DNA from: Triatoma infestans
Lineage: Eukaryota; Arthropoda; Insecta; Hemiptera; Reduviidae
DNA: 64,000 nt
NCBI GenBank assembly: GCA_011037195.1
Contig: JAAEAF010006580.1
Location: forward strand, 1 to 64,000
Direction: 5' to 3'
Below the pieces are notes generated by a model. That model worked only from the letters and a program-made list of their open reading frames with translations. It did no database searches and was not told where the DNA came from. Both the position numbers and the translations under genes were made by a program. Below, in pieces: positions 10,398 to 25,300 of the stretch. Positions within the stretch are counted from its first letter, which is position 1. The number at the start of each line of letters is the position of its first letter.

Positions 10398-13300
10398 GTA
10401 TGTCATACTAATTAATTTGTAATATTAACATCATTCCACAGGTTGTTCCACAGGAAAAATGAAGATAAGTAATAAAGAATCACTACAGATAACACAGAAT
10501 TTGTGAAAATAACAATCTAGAGATCCCTACAATTAAAAACTAAAATGTATTTACAGGAAAGATCGTTAGAAAATGAAAGTAAAGTATACCACTGGCATTT
10601 TTATTGGTGAACTTGTAGTTTTTCGAAAATGTCTCCAACGATTTTCTTTAAACTTCATATACTGACTACATACATAAAATACCAATAACTTTTATTTGAA
10701 ATATTTTCCTGAGAAATTTGATTTTTTGGGTGTTCTGAAGGAACACTAGCGTTAAGCTTCCTCTAAGGTGCCACTTCGGTACAATGTATGGTTTCACCAC
10801 CTATATAATATTAATACACATCAGAAGCATTGAAGAATTTGCTAACTGGAATTGCGACTTTACAGAATAGGTATTGGAGTTTTCTGGAATTTTCTCAAAA
10901 GCGATTGCAACGATTTTCTTTAGACTTGGAATGCTTGAGAAGGTTTTCTGCGGCTCAGTACAGCTCTATTTAGTAGCTGCCACCCAGCTGCCAGGCTCAA
11001 GAAGTAGTGAGCCGTCGAATTAACTTCATTAAATGAAGGATGTAGGCGACAGACGGGTAGTAGGTTCAGGTTGATGTCGCGTAGCGAGGGCCCAATATGG
11101 TCAAGACGTAACCAATCTAGTGGAATCGATAGTTAAGTCTGCGTCGGGGAAGCTCTAGTCTGGTTTATAATCTATAATTTTCCTTTCTGATGCTTTACTT
11201 TGGACTTGGTGCTCTTTGGTAATGGTCGCTTGTTTCCACATCATGAAAAAAATTTAACTTAGAAATACAGCATTCATTAACATTATAATCAATCTTGTCT
11301 ACCGCCTAAGCAGTGGGAGGAGGCTTTTATAGAGTTTAACCCACTATTCTCCATCCTGAACGCGTTCATTTCTTTTTCTCCAGTCCAATCCTCTTTTCCT
11401 AAATACTTCCTTTATCCCTCCCTTTTGAATTTGGGTCTTCTTGTGCCACGCTTTCCTTCCACTTTTGTATTGTACTTAAACTGGTGATTCTGTTCGATTC
11501 TGTTGATTCTCTCTTCGGTTCAGGAAACCTCTTTAATGGCGCTAAACTTCCAGCTCGCTGTCCCTATCCATTCGGTTATTTCATTGTCGATCCAGCCATT
11601 TTCGTGAAGGCTCCAGGTACATGAAAATTTCCATTTGTTCTGATAATTCTCATTTCATTATCCTGCGAGGTTGCTTTCTTATCTTCATTGCCATTATTAA
11701 TACCCATATTTATCTTCCTCATCTCTTCTTGAAGAATCCTCAAATTATGCTGAAGATCCTAGGCATTATCAGCGAATATAAACCAAGTCGTCGGCGAAAA
11801 AAAATTTTTTTTTGTAACAGAGTATTACTATGTTCACCTCTTCCTGTAACCATATGTAATCAATAAATTATTCTAGTTGCAATGCTGTCAAGTATATTCT
11901 TCAATTTGTTCGCTTCTTAGAATTCTTGAACTTGTTAAGATACTAGTTGCTCTGATATATTTGTCAATTTTCTGTCCCCTGCTTTGAGAAAATTACTTCA
12001 AAGTCTTCTTTTAGTTAGAGTTTTAATCTAATATCCTTCTATTAAGTTTGAAAGATCCAGCATTGTTATATAAGTTTTGTTGTTATTTGTTATAATTTTT
12101 GTTATTGTCTCTCTGTAAAAATATACGAAATAGAGTTAAGTCTCAGGCCTTAAATTGGAACCCTATTTCAGTAACAAGGAAGGTCGCTATTCCTATCCAA
12201 GAAAAAAGTCAGTTTAGTGCAGGGCTATTTTTTTTTTCATGCTTTTCATGTCGAAGTTCATTAAATTTAAATCTTCTTCCAATGGATTTTCACTATCGTG
12301 CCATATGTGAAACGATTTGCTAGTACATATAAAATAGAGAATATGGTTTCCTGGCACGGATGAATCTCATTTGAACCGTTACATTAACTATTTCAGTTTG
12401 ATCGATCATGGGACCTTGAGTAAATTAAATATAAATAATTCTAAGACAATTTCTCTTCCACTATAATCAAAAAGTGAAGCACACTTAATGTCCATTGGAT
12501 ATAATTGAAATTATCAATTATATATCAAAGGAATAAACATTGATTTTTTGTTTTACATGTATATATATATAAAGCGAATTTTAAATAACGAAGTTGTTCT
12601 TGATATATAATCACAGATGCATCTAAAACAAAAACAAAAATATCTTTTTATTAGAAGGTACGACCAATTAAAAAAAAAAAAATGCATTGCCTGAAAGATA
12701 TTTATTAGCGTTACTCCTAAATTGAACTAATTATTCTAATTATTCTTTTATAATATTCCGTTCCTACTTTAACTTATTTTATGCCTTCCATCCTCTTACT
12801 TTATTCATCTTTCCCATCAATTTGATTAGTTCCTTTGTAATTTCCTTATCTGATCCACAATTTCATATTTAATTAATCACTTGTTAATGTCCTTGATGCT
12901 ATTAATGTCTAGCTTATTTTTCTTTCGAGTTGAGTGTAAAAGCTGACCTTTTTAAATTTATTTGTTCTAGAATTGAACCAATATATTTTCAATTTTATTC
13001 ATTTCACAGACAATGTTTTGGATTGGATGGCGAAGTTCATTCTTATGAATAAACCTATTTTCAATTTATTGGCATCCAAAAAATATAAAATTATAAGAAC
13101 ATAAAAGATGATATTGGAAAAGTTAACCATGCAACATAATATAAAACTAAAAAATATTTAATTAAGCCAAATGAGGGTTGCTGGGGGGCCAAGGAAAAAA
13201 CTTTGAAAAAGTTTATTTTTTCTCTCGACGTTCCGGATACCCTTGGTGTCCGTCTTCAGGAGCTACATTAAAAAAAAAAAAACGAAAATTATAAGTAAGA

Positions 13301-16300
13301 AGTTGGCATAATTAACAGTCAAAATTTAAACAAAGAATGACATTGCAGAGTAGAAAAACGAAAAACATGATCCCACATTTTTAAATATAACACTAAAAAT
13401 AAAAAAGTAACATCACAGAACTGATAGAAGAATGAAAATAAAAAAATAAAACAGCAAACAATGAAAATGAAAACAGTGATGATACCTGTCAAGGAGGGGT
13501 TACGAGTTAAATGCTGAAAAGTGTTATGAGTAAGGTATGCTTATAAAGGATCATTCAGAAACAAAAAAGAAAACATTTAAAATAGACATAAAAAAATATT
13601 GAGAACTGTTGTGGGAGTTAGTGCGAGAGAAATTATAAAAAAAATAAAATAAAATCCGTGGGAAGTTGATAAGTGTAAATTAATTGGGGGGGGCTTTCTT
13701 TTTAAGGAAGCGGAAAATGTTGTTGTATGAGTCTTGTCTGCTTTGTACTTGATGGAATTAGGGTTGTGGTTAAAGTGGATGGTTCAGATTTCGCGCCAGA
13801 TTTTTTTTTTTTTATTTCATTTTAAAATCATGTTAAGCATATGAATGAAATTCTGGCCAGATGCTTCTCTATGAACATTATTATAACGTGCGTTGTTATT
13901 TGACTGCAGTTATAATTGTACATGCAAAGAGTTGTGTAAGACAAAAAGTTTGGAGTATCATGGTAATATATAATACATAATAGATTCGATAAATTGCCGG
14001 TAGGAGAGATTTATTTGCTTGTTTGCTTTTTTTTTTAATGCTGTCTTGAAATTTATTGGTCAATGAAAAGACTGTTCATGGTTCTGAATTGTTTTCAGTC
14101 TTCTAAATTGGCAAACCATAAATATGGCCTCCATGTTAACCAGTGCAGGCTTATAGAGAGTGCTTTGTTTGATTTGGGAAGTAGTTTGATAGATATAAGT
14201 ACACAATATGGATATGTTTCCAAAATAAAAGGAAAAAAATCCTAGGAAATTTGATTTTGATATTTAGAATTGATGAAAGTGTTTCAGATTGTACGATGCT
14301 TGATGTGCGTCAGTATATGCTGACCAGATTTCTGTCGCGTTAAATATTTGCATTAGGGTGTTGCGGGAAGTTTAAACCTGAAAAAAATAGTTTGAAATAA
14401 TCATTGGTTCCCAATCTTCTTTCCGATATTTACTCCAGAATGAGGCTGATAAATAATTGCAATATTCGGAGTACACTCGAGTGAGAAATACTGATTTTTG
14501 ATACCAAAAAGGAGTAGGCTTTCACGGGAAAAACCTCTGAAATGATCAGATTCATCATCATTTTTTTTATTTACCTTTTATATAACATTGGCTCACAAAA
14601 TTTCCAATACATCTCAATTTGAAAGTTTTAAATAGGTACTGAGGATGCTAGGATCGAGCCGACCAGTTTCTTCTGGTCAGCGGTGTCATCGTGATCCACC
14701 ACCTCCACCTCCAGCTCCTCCGCCTCAGAGCCTCCTTGACCCCCATGTAAGGACTATCAATATGAGCCGAGGCCCACCAGACTCAGGCCATGGATTTGGA
14801 ATTTGTGTGAAAGGCGGCACAAGAGATACTGGTAAGTATCTATATTTTCTCGTCAAATTAAACTTTCTTTCTAACATAATTAATCTTTTCTAACCAAATT
14901 AAAACTTTTTCCATTTAAACTAAATCTTTTTCATTCAACTTAAACTTTGTTTTAACCAATTATAAACTATTTCAGAACAGTGTTAAACACTTTTCTCCAT
15001 CATTTATCCTTTTTTGAACTAATTTATTATTTTATTCCGAATAATTTGAACATTTTTCCAACCTAAATAAACTTTTTCTGCCCCAAATATTTCCATATTT
15101 TGAACCACACTTCAGTACAATTAATCCTATTTGAACAAAATTGTTACATTTTTCATCTGATTTTGGTCAAATTAAACCTTTCCTGGACTAATCTTTAACA
15201 TCATTTCAAAATATTTTCATCCACAATCCAGCCAATTCTGAAATTTATTTATTACCTTTTACAAATTTACAGATTTATTACCTTTTTTTTCTTCATTTTT
15301 GAACATTTGTAACTTTACAGACAAATTCATACTTTTCTGAACCGATTTATTTATTTATTTAATATTTCCAACAAATGAATAAAACTGATAATCTTTTGAT
15401 TGATTTATTACTTCATTTTGCACATTGTTTGGTTCTTTATATATATATGTTAATATATCAACTTATACTTATACATACTTATTTTTAAAAGGAAGGAGCA
15501 ATGTATGCGACCCGCTTTACGCGTGCTTAATTTCTGAAAGACGCCAATAGATAGTGCGAATTGCACCTTTCGTACTGGTCAATTACCCCTCCTTCTTAAA
15601 TATCGTACTTAGAATTTTGAATCAGTTCATCTCTAACGGTAGGAAGCGTCAGTGCACGGCAAATTACACTATGAGTATTAGTAGAAAGTTGTAGTTTATT
15701 GCAAATCTATATTCGCCCGCAATTCCGCATCATCTTGCCGTGATTCACTGTTGTCAATTTCTCTCTGAGAGGTATCGCCCGCTACCTACATCTTCGCCCG
15801 CTAAGGAGACAGGTTGTGAACCAGGTAAATCCCAAATTCCTTCCTGTATACCTTTCGCCTATTCCTCTTCTCCTTCACCTAGATTCACATCCTGACCTAC
15901 CGCGAGCAAGAGGACAAAAGGTAAGCTAATATACTTTAAGCTAATTATACCACATACGCATATAAATATATATATTGTATTACAGAGGAACGCGGTCCAC
16001 TTTAATCATATAACTATATATTTTTTTTGAACCTACGCACCATTTTTTGGTCCTCCGGGCCATATATATATATTTTTCACACCATTTTTTGGTCCTCCGA
16101 GCCATATATAATTTTTGAACTTATGGACAAATACATTTTGATTCGCCATATAAATTAAATATTATTTTCTTCAACGCTTTGGTTAAGTGCGTATAATTAC
16201 AAGAGTAACACCAATATATTCTGTAAGTAATACAGTTTCAGTGTAACGCAGCTTTGAATGGTTTATATTTATTAGTAATTGCTAATTTTCAGATTCTGCA

Positions 16301-19300
16301 TAATTAAATAAAAAAGAAAGAAAGAAAAATTAATATTACGGAAAAATTGAACTTGGCTAGTGGAGGTGCATATGAGCACGTGATTGGCGTCATATATTTC
16401 TGAAACAGATCAGAGTCCAGCAAGAGAAAGGTACGTTTTATCTGTCTGTAACTTTTAAAGCGTGGTTAATACATTGCTCTTTCTAATAAAGAACTGATAT
16501 AGGTAACTATTCTTTCTAATTTATAATCTGGCACTACTGGTCGAATGACCTTGACATAAATCTACTTAACTTAGTCGTATTTAATTCTTAAATAGTACTC
16601 AATTAAATTTCTATTGAATTCTTTCTAATTAATTCCTTTTTAAAAATTAATATTCTTTATAATTAAGTCTCAGCTTAATAAATTAATAAATTATTTCATT
16701 TCGAATTTGGTTACAATAGTCACTGCAATGGCTGACAAAATCGAAAAGCGAATTAGAGTGTTAGAAGCGGAACAAAATACTTTATTTCAACGCATACAAC
16801 GCCTATACGATGAAAATATTGACAACCCGCAAAATCAGGCGAATTTCAATATCAGGATTAAAACGTTGGAAAAAACAATGGGGGAATTAAACTCAGTAGC
16901 TAAGGAAATAGGGACGCTCAAACAGGAAATCAACCCATCTGAAAAAGTGAATTTACAAATTCTGAACACAGTAGATGAACTGTATTGTTATATCGTATAC
17001 GAAGCGGATACGTTAAAAATTGGTAGTAGTGCAAATAAAGTTCCACAGCTAAAAGAAAAGCTTCCACATTGGAATTACCTTGGTTTTCAGGTGAAATAAA
17101 TGAATGGCCAGTGTTTTATCATGCCTTTAAGGCAATTCATAATAACACGGGCCTGACTCAAACTGAAAAATTAAGATATCTGCTAGGTAAGCTGACCAAG
17201 AAAGCGCTCACCCTTGTCTCTGGTTTTCAACCCTCTGAGGAAAATTATGTATTGATCTGGGAAACCTTAGTAGATAGGTTCCAGGATAAAAGGAATTTAG
17301 CATCTCATTACTTGAAACAAATTTTGAGTTTTAAGCCACTCTTGAATGAATCGGCTTCAGGGTTAGATGAATTCTTACAACAATTTGCTTCCTCATATGA
17401 GGCTCTTAAAGCTTTAGAAATAGAAAACCTCACTGATTTCATCATCTTTCATATCGCCTTATCTAAACTCGATCCCGAAACAGTCAGAGGTTTCGAGATG
17501 TCTGCTCGCACTCAAGCTATACCTACTTATGATCTTCTTCTTACTTTTGTAAAAGAACAAAATAAAATTCTTTCTAGATATGGAAAAGTATTATCGCCCG
17601 CACATAAAACTAAAACTTCGCACTCCTTTGTTGCCAGTAGAAGTAATATTAATATTCCGCTATGCAGAATTTGTTCACTAAATCAACACCAAGCTTATCA
17701 CTGTAAAAGTTTCAAAGATCTTACTCCCGAACAAAGATATAAATTAGCCAAGGAAAAGAATTTATGCATTAATTGCTTATCCCAGCATCATACTTCTGCT
17801 TATGTAAGTCTAAGAACTCTTGCGCTGTATGTGGTAAGCGACACCATTCAATTTTACACTTTTCGCTACCCGCACAAAATAGCAAATTACGCCCGCCCGA
17901 GAAGCCTGAGGTTGATAGCCCTAAGAATAAACCCCCGCCTGAGGTATCCGCAGCTTGTTGCGCCTCATAGACTGAAAATAAGCCTTTTGAGGACCCGAGT
18001 AAGGGCACTGTAATCTTATCTACCGCCACCATCAATGTATTTGATAGATGGGGAAATTCTCATAGAGTCAGAGCTCTCCTAGATTCAGGAAGTCAATCTG
18101 ATTTTATTACCCGCAAACTTTTTAAGAAACTGGGGCTCTCTAAAACACGATTACATTCCTCAGTAAGTGGGATAGGAACGGTTAAACAGAATTTGCCATT
18201 CTCTTCGCTTCTAACATTTTCCTCGCGATTCGATTCGAATAAAAAATTCACAATTCGTCCGCTAATAATAAATAGTATTCCCACTTGTGAAACACTTTCC
18301 TCTCGTCTGCATGAATTTTATCATTTACCTTTGGCAGATGTCAATGTAAAAGGATCTGAAGAAGTTGACATCCTATTGGGAGCCGGAATATTCATCCGTC
18401 TATTGATGAACAATGTAATAAGTTCTTCGCACACTTCTTTATCCGCCATCCAAACCGAACTCGGGTTTGTTGTTATGGGTAAAGTAGGTGAATCTGAACC
18501 CCCTAATTGTATTCAGGAGAACTACGCTATGTGTTGTATTTCGGGCCAGTCTCCGCTTGAGGAGTTGGTTCATAAATTCTGGGAATTAGAAGATCTCCCT
18601 AAATCTAATTCAGCAGATTCAAGTGATGACGAATGTGAGAGAATGTTCTCTGAAACCGTTAATCGAGCTCCTAGTGGTCGATACTCAGTCTCGCTCCCTT
18701 TTAAACAGCCTCTTTCTACTCTCGGAAGTTCGTTAGCCCTCGCAAAAAAGAGATTTTTCAATTTAGAAAATAAATTAGCTTCCAACCCCGCCCTCAAGCA
18801 GGAATATCTCAATTTCATGAACGACTATGAGCTGAAAGGACATATGACTCCTTCCGGTTTGGTAAACGAAGGTTATTACCTACCGCATCTAGCGGTAATA
18901 CGCTCTGAGAGCGCTACCACTCGCCTACGAGTTGTCTTTGACGCTAGTGCCAAAGCGATAAACAGTTTATCTAAATGATATCCTGCACACAGGTCCCAAA
19001 TTACAACCGGATCTTATGGTGATCTTAATAGGTTTTCGTCTCTTCCCAATTGCCATTACTGCTGATATAAGACAAATGTATCGGCAAATTGATGTAAATC
19101 CCGAAGACAGAGCTGCACAGAAAATTTTATGGCGTTTCTCCTCGCAAGAGGAACTCCATTCTTGGACTTTAAATACAGTAACGTTCGGGGTACGACCAGC
19201 GCCCTTTTTGGCTTTAAGGGTAATAAAGCAGCTGATCGCAGATGAAGGCCGGAAATTCCCTATGGCTGCGGAAGTTAGTAATCGCGATCTATTCATGGAC

Positions 19301-22300
19301 GATTTAGTCACAAGTGTCGAAACTGAGGAAACGGCATTGGAGCTTTATGGCTAATTCAGGAAACTGTTCAGTGCAGGCTGTTTTGAACTGGTGAAATGGT
19401 CTAGTAATTCGGATGCCTTGCTAAGAAACATCCCCGAAGTGGATCAATACCCGCACCCAGTCGGGTTTCAGTTTGAATCTTGCATAAAAATTCTAGGGCT
19501 ACAGTGGACGGCGAATAATGATTCGCTTTCATTCAAAGTCCAAATTCCCCAAGGGCAGTGCACGAAAAGGAATGTTCTATGCGCACTCGCTAGAATATTT
19601 GACCCTCTCGGGCTGTTGGCGCCTGTAACTTTCAAAGCTAAGTTACTAATTAAGGAAATGTGGCAATTAAAGCTAGATTGGGACGACGCACCCCCAGCAA
19701 AATTAATGAGAGTGTGGGATGAGTTCAAAGACCAAATACCGTTGCTTGGTAAAATTTATATTCCCCGCCATTTGTCAATTTACTCTTCCTCTCAAATAGA
19801 CCTGATCGGTTTCGCAGACGCTTCAGAGAAAGGATACGGGGCAGTAACCTACATTAGAACCTGCTCTGTAAATGATACTGTACAAGTTAGGCTGCTATGC
19901 GCAAAATCTAAAATCGCACCTATGAAAGTAGTTTCAATACCCCGCCTTGAATTGTGCGCAGCTGTACTCCTCGCACGCTTAATACGCCTGCTGATAAACA
20001 CTTTATCCCCTAGGGTTAACTTAAACAGAATTCTCGCTTTCTCTGACTCTGAAGTCGTTTTACACTGGCTCCACTCTCACCCCGCAAAGTGGTCCACTTT
20101 TGTGGCAAATAGAGTATCTATTATTCAGGAAATTTTGGCTCCTGATTACTGGTCACATGTCAAAGGGATGGAAAACCCCGCCGACTATGTTTCTAGAGGC
20201 TTAACACCTAGTGAGCTACAAACGAATGAGCTTTGGTTTCAAGGTCCATCGTGGCTCTACCAAGATAGCTCTACTTGGCCCGCCCCGCATATTAAATTAA
20301 AGGATAGGGATCTGCCTGAACGAAAGGTGAAAGTTCTCGTCACTACCCGCGATAGAAAAAATTTATTCAGCAACTTTATCGATAGATTCTCTAGCTTTGT
20401 TAAGCTGCGAGGAGCTATGGTTTATGTTTTAGTATTTTGTAAGAAAATAGCTAGACGAAAACCGCTCCTTAACGCTGCTTCCCTTGAGCAGGCAGAATTA
20501 GAGCTGATCAAATTAGTCCAAAAAATACACTTCTCTACTGAGATTGAGAATATCAGCTCTTCAAAACTTTGTTCGCGACCTATCCAAAAATTGAACCCTT
20601 TCTTAAAGGATGGTCTGCTAAGGGTGGGGATAGGCTCTCTAATTCCTCATTAGCCTATGATGTAAAACATCCTTTACTTCTTCCTAAAAGGGATCACTTT
20701 GTGCATTTATTAATTGAGCATGTTCATAAAGCTAATATGCATACAGGCCCTAACTTGGTTCTTTCCATTCTCCGCCGAAAATATTGGATATTAGGAGGTC
20801 GGAACGCCGTTAGGATTGTCTTGAATAGGTGTAATTTTTGTTTTAAATTTAAACCACAACCATGTGCCCCGCTTATGGGTTCCCTGCCTGCTGCTCGAGT
20901 GCAGCAAGCTAAACCATTCATGAATACAGGAGTTGATTATGCTGGTCCTTTCTTAATATCCATGAGTAGGCGAAGAGGGGTACGCCCCCAAAAGGCATAT
21001 GTATGTCTGTTCGTGTGCTTAAGTGTAAAAGCGGTACACTTGGAGCTGGCCTCGAATTTGTCAACTCCAACTTTTCTGAACGCTTTAAAGAGATTCGTTG
21101 CCCGCCGCGGTCCGTGTCATGTTATTTACTCTGACTGTGGGACCAACTTTATTGGGGCCAAAGCTAAGCTTGAAGAGTTATATACGCTTATACAAGGAAA
21201 GGCCTACAATGACGCCTTGAATTCTGAGCTCTCCACTCGAGGTATTCATTGGAAGCTTAATCCCCCTTCTGCACCACATTTTGGAGGAATATGGGAGGCC
21301 AACATAAAAAGTGTAAAAACTCACTTAAAAAAGGTCATTGGCCAGCAAGTTCTGTCCTACGAAGAGTTTAACACGATCCTTACCCAGGTTGAAGCTCTGT
21401 TGAATTCCAGACCTTTATCAGCCCTTAGCTTAGATCCTTCAGAACCTTCCGCTCTAACCCCCGCTCACTTTCTTCTACAGCATAACTTGACCGGATTACC
21501 CTCCGCTCCCATAACAGAAATTCGCTTAAGTCGCCTGTCAAGATTCCAGCTTCTAGACAGAATGGTCCAAGATTTTTGGAGCGCTGGCATGTAGAATATT
21601 TACACTCTTTACAAGCTCGCCAAAAATGGACCGCCAATTCGCCTGCAGTAAAAAAGGGCACGATTGTGCTCATTAGAAATGAACACTCGCGCCCCATGAC
21701 ATGGCCCCTCGGTATAATAGAGGAGGTACACCCCGGACTAGACAATATAACACGAGTGGTTACTGTAAGAACTGCAAAGGGCTCCTATAGGAGACCGCTG
21801 GTAAAAATATGCCCGCTCCCTTTACAGTAGAATATTCATTTTTATTTTATATCCTTTTCTTTTTGTACATATTTTTTCTTTTCTATCTGTCTCTGTGTTA
21901 TTCCCCATCTTCCCGGGGGGGAGAATGTTTGGTTCTTTATATATATATGTTAATATATCCACTTATACTTATACATACTTATTTTTAAAAGGAAGGAGCA
22001 ATGTATGCGACCCGCTTTACGCGTGCTTAATTTCTAAAAGACGCCAATAGATAGTGCGAATATGCACCTTTCGTACTGGTCAATTACCCCCTCCTCCTTA
22101 AATATCGTACTTAGAATTTTGAGTCAGTTCATCTCTAACGGTAGGAAGCGTCAGTGCACGGCAAATTACATACGCTATAAGTATTAGTAGAAAGTTGTAG
22201 TTTATTGTAAATCTATATTCGCCCGCAATTCCGCATCATCTTGCCGTGATTCACTGTTGTCAGTTTCTCTTTGAGAGGTATCGCCGCTAAGGAGACAGGT

Positions 22301-25300
22301 TGTGAACAAGGTAAATCCCAAATTCCTTCCTGTTATACCTTTCGCCTATTCCTCTTCTCCTTCACCTAGATTCACATCCTGACCGACCTACCGCGAGCAA
22401 GAGGACAAAAGGTAAGCTAATATACTTATAAGCTAATTATACCACATACGCATATATATATATTCTCTGTAATACAATATATATATATATTGTATTACAG
22501 AGAAACACCGTCCACTTTAATTATATAACTATATGTTTCTTGAACCTACGCAACACACATTTTGAATCGATTTTTCTATTTTGAACCGATTTTATTGCCT
22601 TTTTTTTTCAATTCATTTTGAACCACCTTTCAATCAGATTAACTTTTTTTTGAACCAGTCTATAACCTCCCTCATTTTGGGTATTTTATAACATGATTTT
22701 GGCCCGATTAATGCTTATTTGAACCAATTTATAGTCTTTTTTTTCCTCATTTTCTTATATTTAGATAGCTCATATGGAACCACCTTTCATTCAAAGTATT
22801 GTAATCGTGTTTAATTTTCGAAATCGGGTTTTTCCCCGGAAATACACGTTTTGAGGTCCCCTGAGTCAGAAAAACTGGTTTTTAGAAATTGGTCTTTGTG
22901 TGTGTGTGTGTGTATGTCGGTATAATTCAAAAAGAAAAAATCGCAGATAGTTCAAATATTTAGTTAAAGTGCTAGCATGGAACTTGAGATAAGGTTTTGA
23001 ACAAAATAGTCAACCGGAAGTACCTCTTTACTGAATGGGTTTTTCAGTTTTTGCGATTTTCTCGAAAACGGCTCTAACCATTTTCTTTTAGCTTATTATA
23101 TCAACTCACTCAAGCAACGTCCTCTTTTATTGCAGTATTTTTCTGGGTAAAGTCGAAGGGGACCTTGGGGGAGGGATGGGGTTATGGTTTCCTCTAAAGT
23201 ACTATGTAAGTTTATTACACAATTCTATCACCTGAATAATTTTAATTATAATTAAATTTGTTGCCGAAATTCTGTGTTGGAAGAAAATCTGTTGACCAGA
23301 AGTGCGTTTTTACCGAACAGTTTCTTTCACTTTTCTGCTAGTTTCTCTAAAACGGCCCCAACGATTTTTTTTTTATATCGAGATCTATCTTTTTTGTTCG
23401 AAACTTTATTCCGAGAAATTCATTTAAAGAAACTTTAGGGGTGGGGAAGAGGTTATGCGTTCCTGAAAAAAAGTTATTTTATTAAGTTTAAATTCCTTCA
23501 TTTTTATAAAACTGAAGACAAACATAAGGTTTATAGGTAGTTCAAATAAGGGTTAATTTATTTGAAAGATGGTACAAAATGTAATAAAAGGCAGTAAAAT
23601 CGGTTTAAAAGAGAATTAATGGGGACTTAATTGTGTTCAAAATGTGCAAAGTCGGTAATAAAAAGCAATAATGTTCTAAGAGGATTATAGGACTTCGAGG
23701 TAACCAAATGGCTTAGAAAAGGATATGTTTAATGTAAAAGTGGTCAAAAAATGTTCAAAATGAGGTTATATATTGGTTCAAAAAAGGGTTAATTTAATTG
23801 AAAGTTGATTGAAAATGTTCAAGATTAGGTAAAAAAAAAAACTTGAATACCTTGGTTCAATGCATTAATAGGATTTAATTGGTTTACAGTGTTCAAAATG
23901 AGTTAATCGCACAATTAAGACAATAAATCGCTTCAAAAAAGGATCAGTTAGATTTCATGTGACTCAGAATGTTCAAAAAAAGGATAACTTTGACTTAAAG
24001 AGGTTCAAAATGTTCAAAAGTGAAGAAAAAAGTAATAAATTTGTTCAAACCAGGATTAATTGGTGAATTTTGGATCAAAATGTTTAAAATTAGGTTAAAG
24101 ATTGGTTCAGGAAAGAATTAATTTAAGTAAAATTTTCATATGAGTGACAAATGTTTCAAATAGGATTAAATTGTACTTCAATATGGTTCAAATTGTTTAA
24201 AATGAGGAAATATGTGGATCAGAAAAAGATTATTTAGATAGGAAATGTGTTCCAGTTATTGAGAATAAGGTAATAAATTTGTTCAAAAAAGGAATAATGC
24301 GGGAGAAACATATTTAAATTGGTTCAGAAATTGGTTAAATAAAGGTTTAAATAAAATGAAAAAAGGTTTAATTTGTCTGAAAATAGGTTTAATTTGATAG
24401 AAAATTCTGTAGGTATTTCAATAGAAATTCATGAAATCGAATAAATTTATGAAATTAAGACTAATTTTATAAAAGAAGTCAATGCATTATTAAATTATTT
24501 AAGTTGTTGAACTTTCTGAAGTTTGATATAGGGAACTTAAAAAATGAAACCACTTTATCATGGTTTAAAAATACTTAAATTTGTTTTAGATATATTTGTA
24601 AAAGATCTCGTTAATATAATTTATATTTAAGTGGAAGACATCAAGAAATACGGCTACTCTAAGTAAATAACTCTTTCTAGAAACTATGTATATGAATTCT
24701 TCCTGAGTACAAAATTTTTTATTATTCATCCTTTAATTTACATTCTTTTTCTATTTCGTAGTTTTGGGTAACTCAATAGTAGGATGCTTACTGATTAATA
24801 GTTTCATGCTTTTCGATTGCACATTTAATACTTTTGTAATGCCTTTATAAACCTTATAATAAAAAAATTGGTTGAATATTTTTTGTAAGCTAAATATGGG
24901 CTAAAATTTATTTTTATGGTATTCATACAAATATTCCAGATTAAAGCTATTTACTTTTAACAATTTTTGTATGCATTTGTAAGCTTTTAATTTTAAAATA
25001 TTAATTTAATTTACCTGTGTTATTCAAACTAAATTTCGATTATGAGACTTAGGCATATTTTATGATTGAAGGTGTATACATCTCGAGGGTAGAAGAAGGT
25101 AGTGTAGCAGAGAGGGCAGGACTGAGGCCAGGTGACACCATTCTCCAAGTTAATGGAACTCCATTTACTAGCATATCCCATGAAGATGCGTTGAAAGTAG
25201 GTGTTTATTTCTAAAATTTTGTTATGCTTTTTTTGACATATTTTTAAATCAACCATAAGTGTACTCTATTTATTTTTCTTAGAATTTTATATATGAAATA

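Larger units (their letters stand above)
15426..22555 (+). mobile_element. BEL/Pao LTR retrotransposon, complete structure, inactivated
   Basis: A 7.1 kb element bounded by near-identical LTRs and a perfect 5-base target duplication (CACAT). It lies in the intron between exons 2 and 3 of dysc, in the same orientation as the gene. The internal part holds gag, protease, reverse transcriptase, RNase H and integrase in BEL/Pao order, followed by a BEL/Pao-type C-terminal segment. Five frameshifts and two in-frame stops break the coding region, so it cannot supply its own proteins. The family call rests on the EINEWPVFYHAF gag motif, the Pao-type RT (FMDD), the RNase H FADAS motif and an integrase with the GVDYAGPF / YSDCGTNF pair. 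Confidence 0.95.

Noticed and set aside
14063..14245. 60-codon plus-strand frame in the intron before exon 2, considered as an extra dysc exon
   Set aside because: No fitting splice sites or phase, and exons 1 and 2 already join in phase 0.
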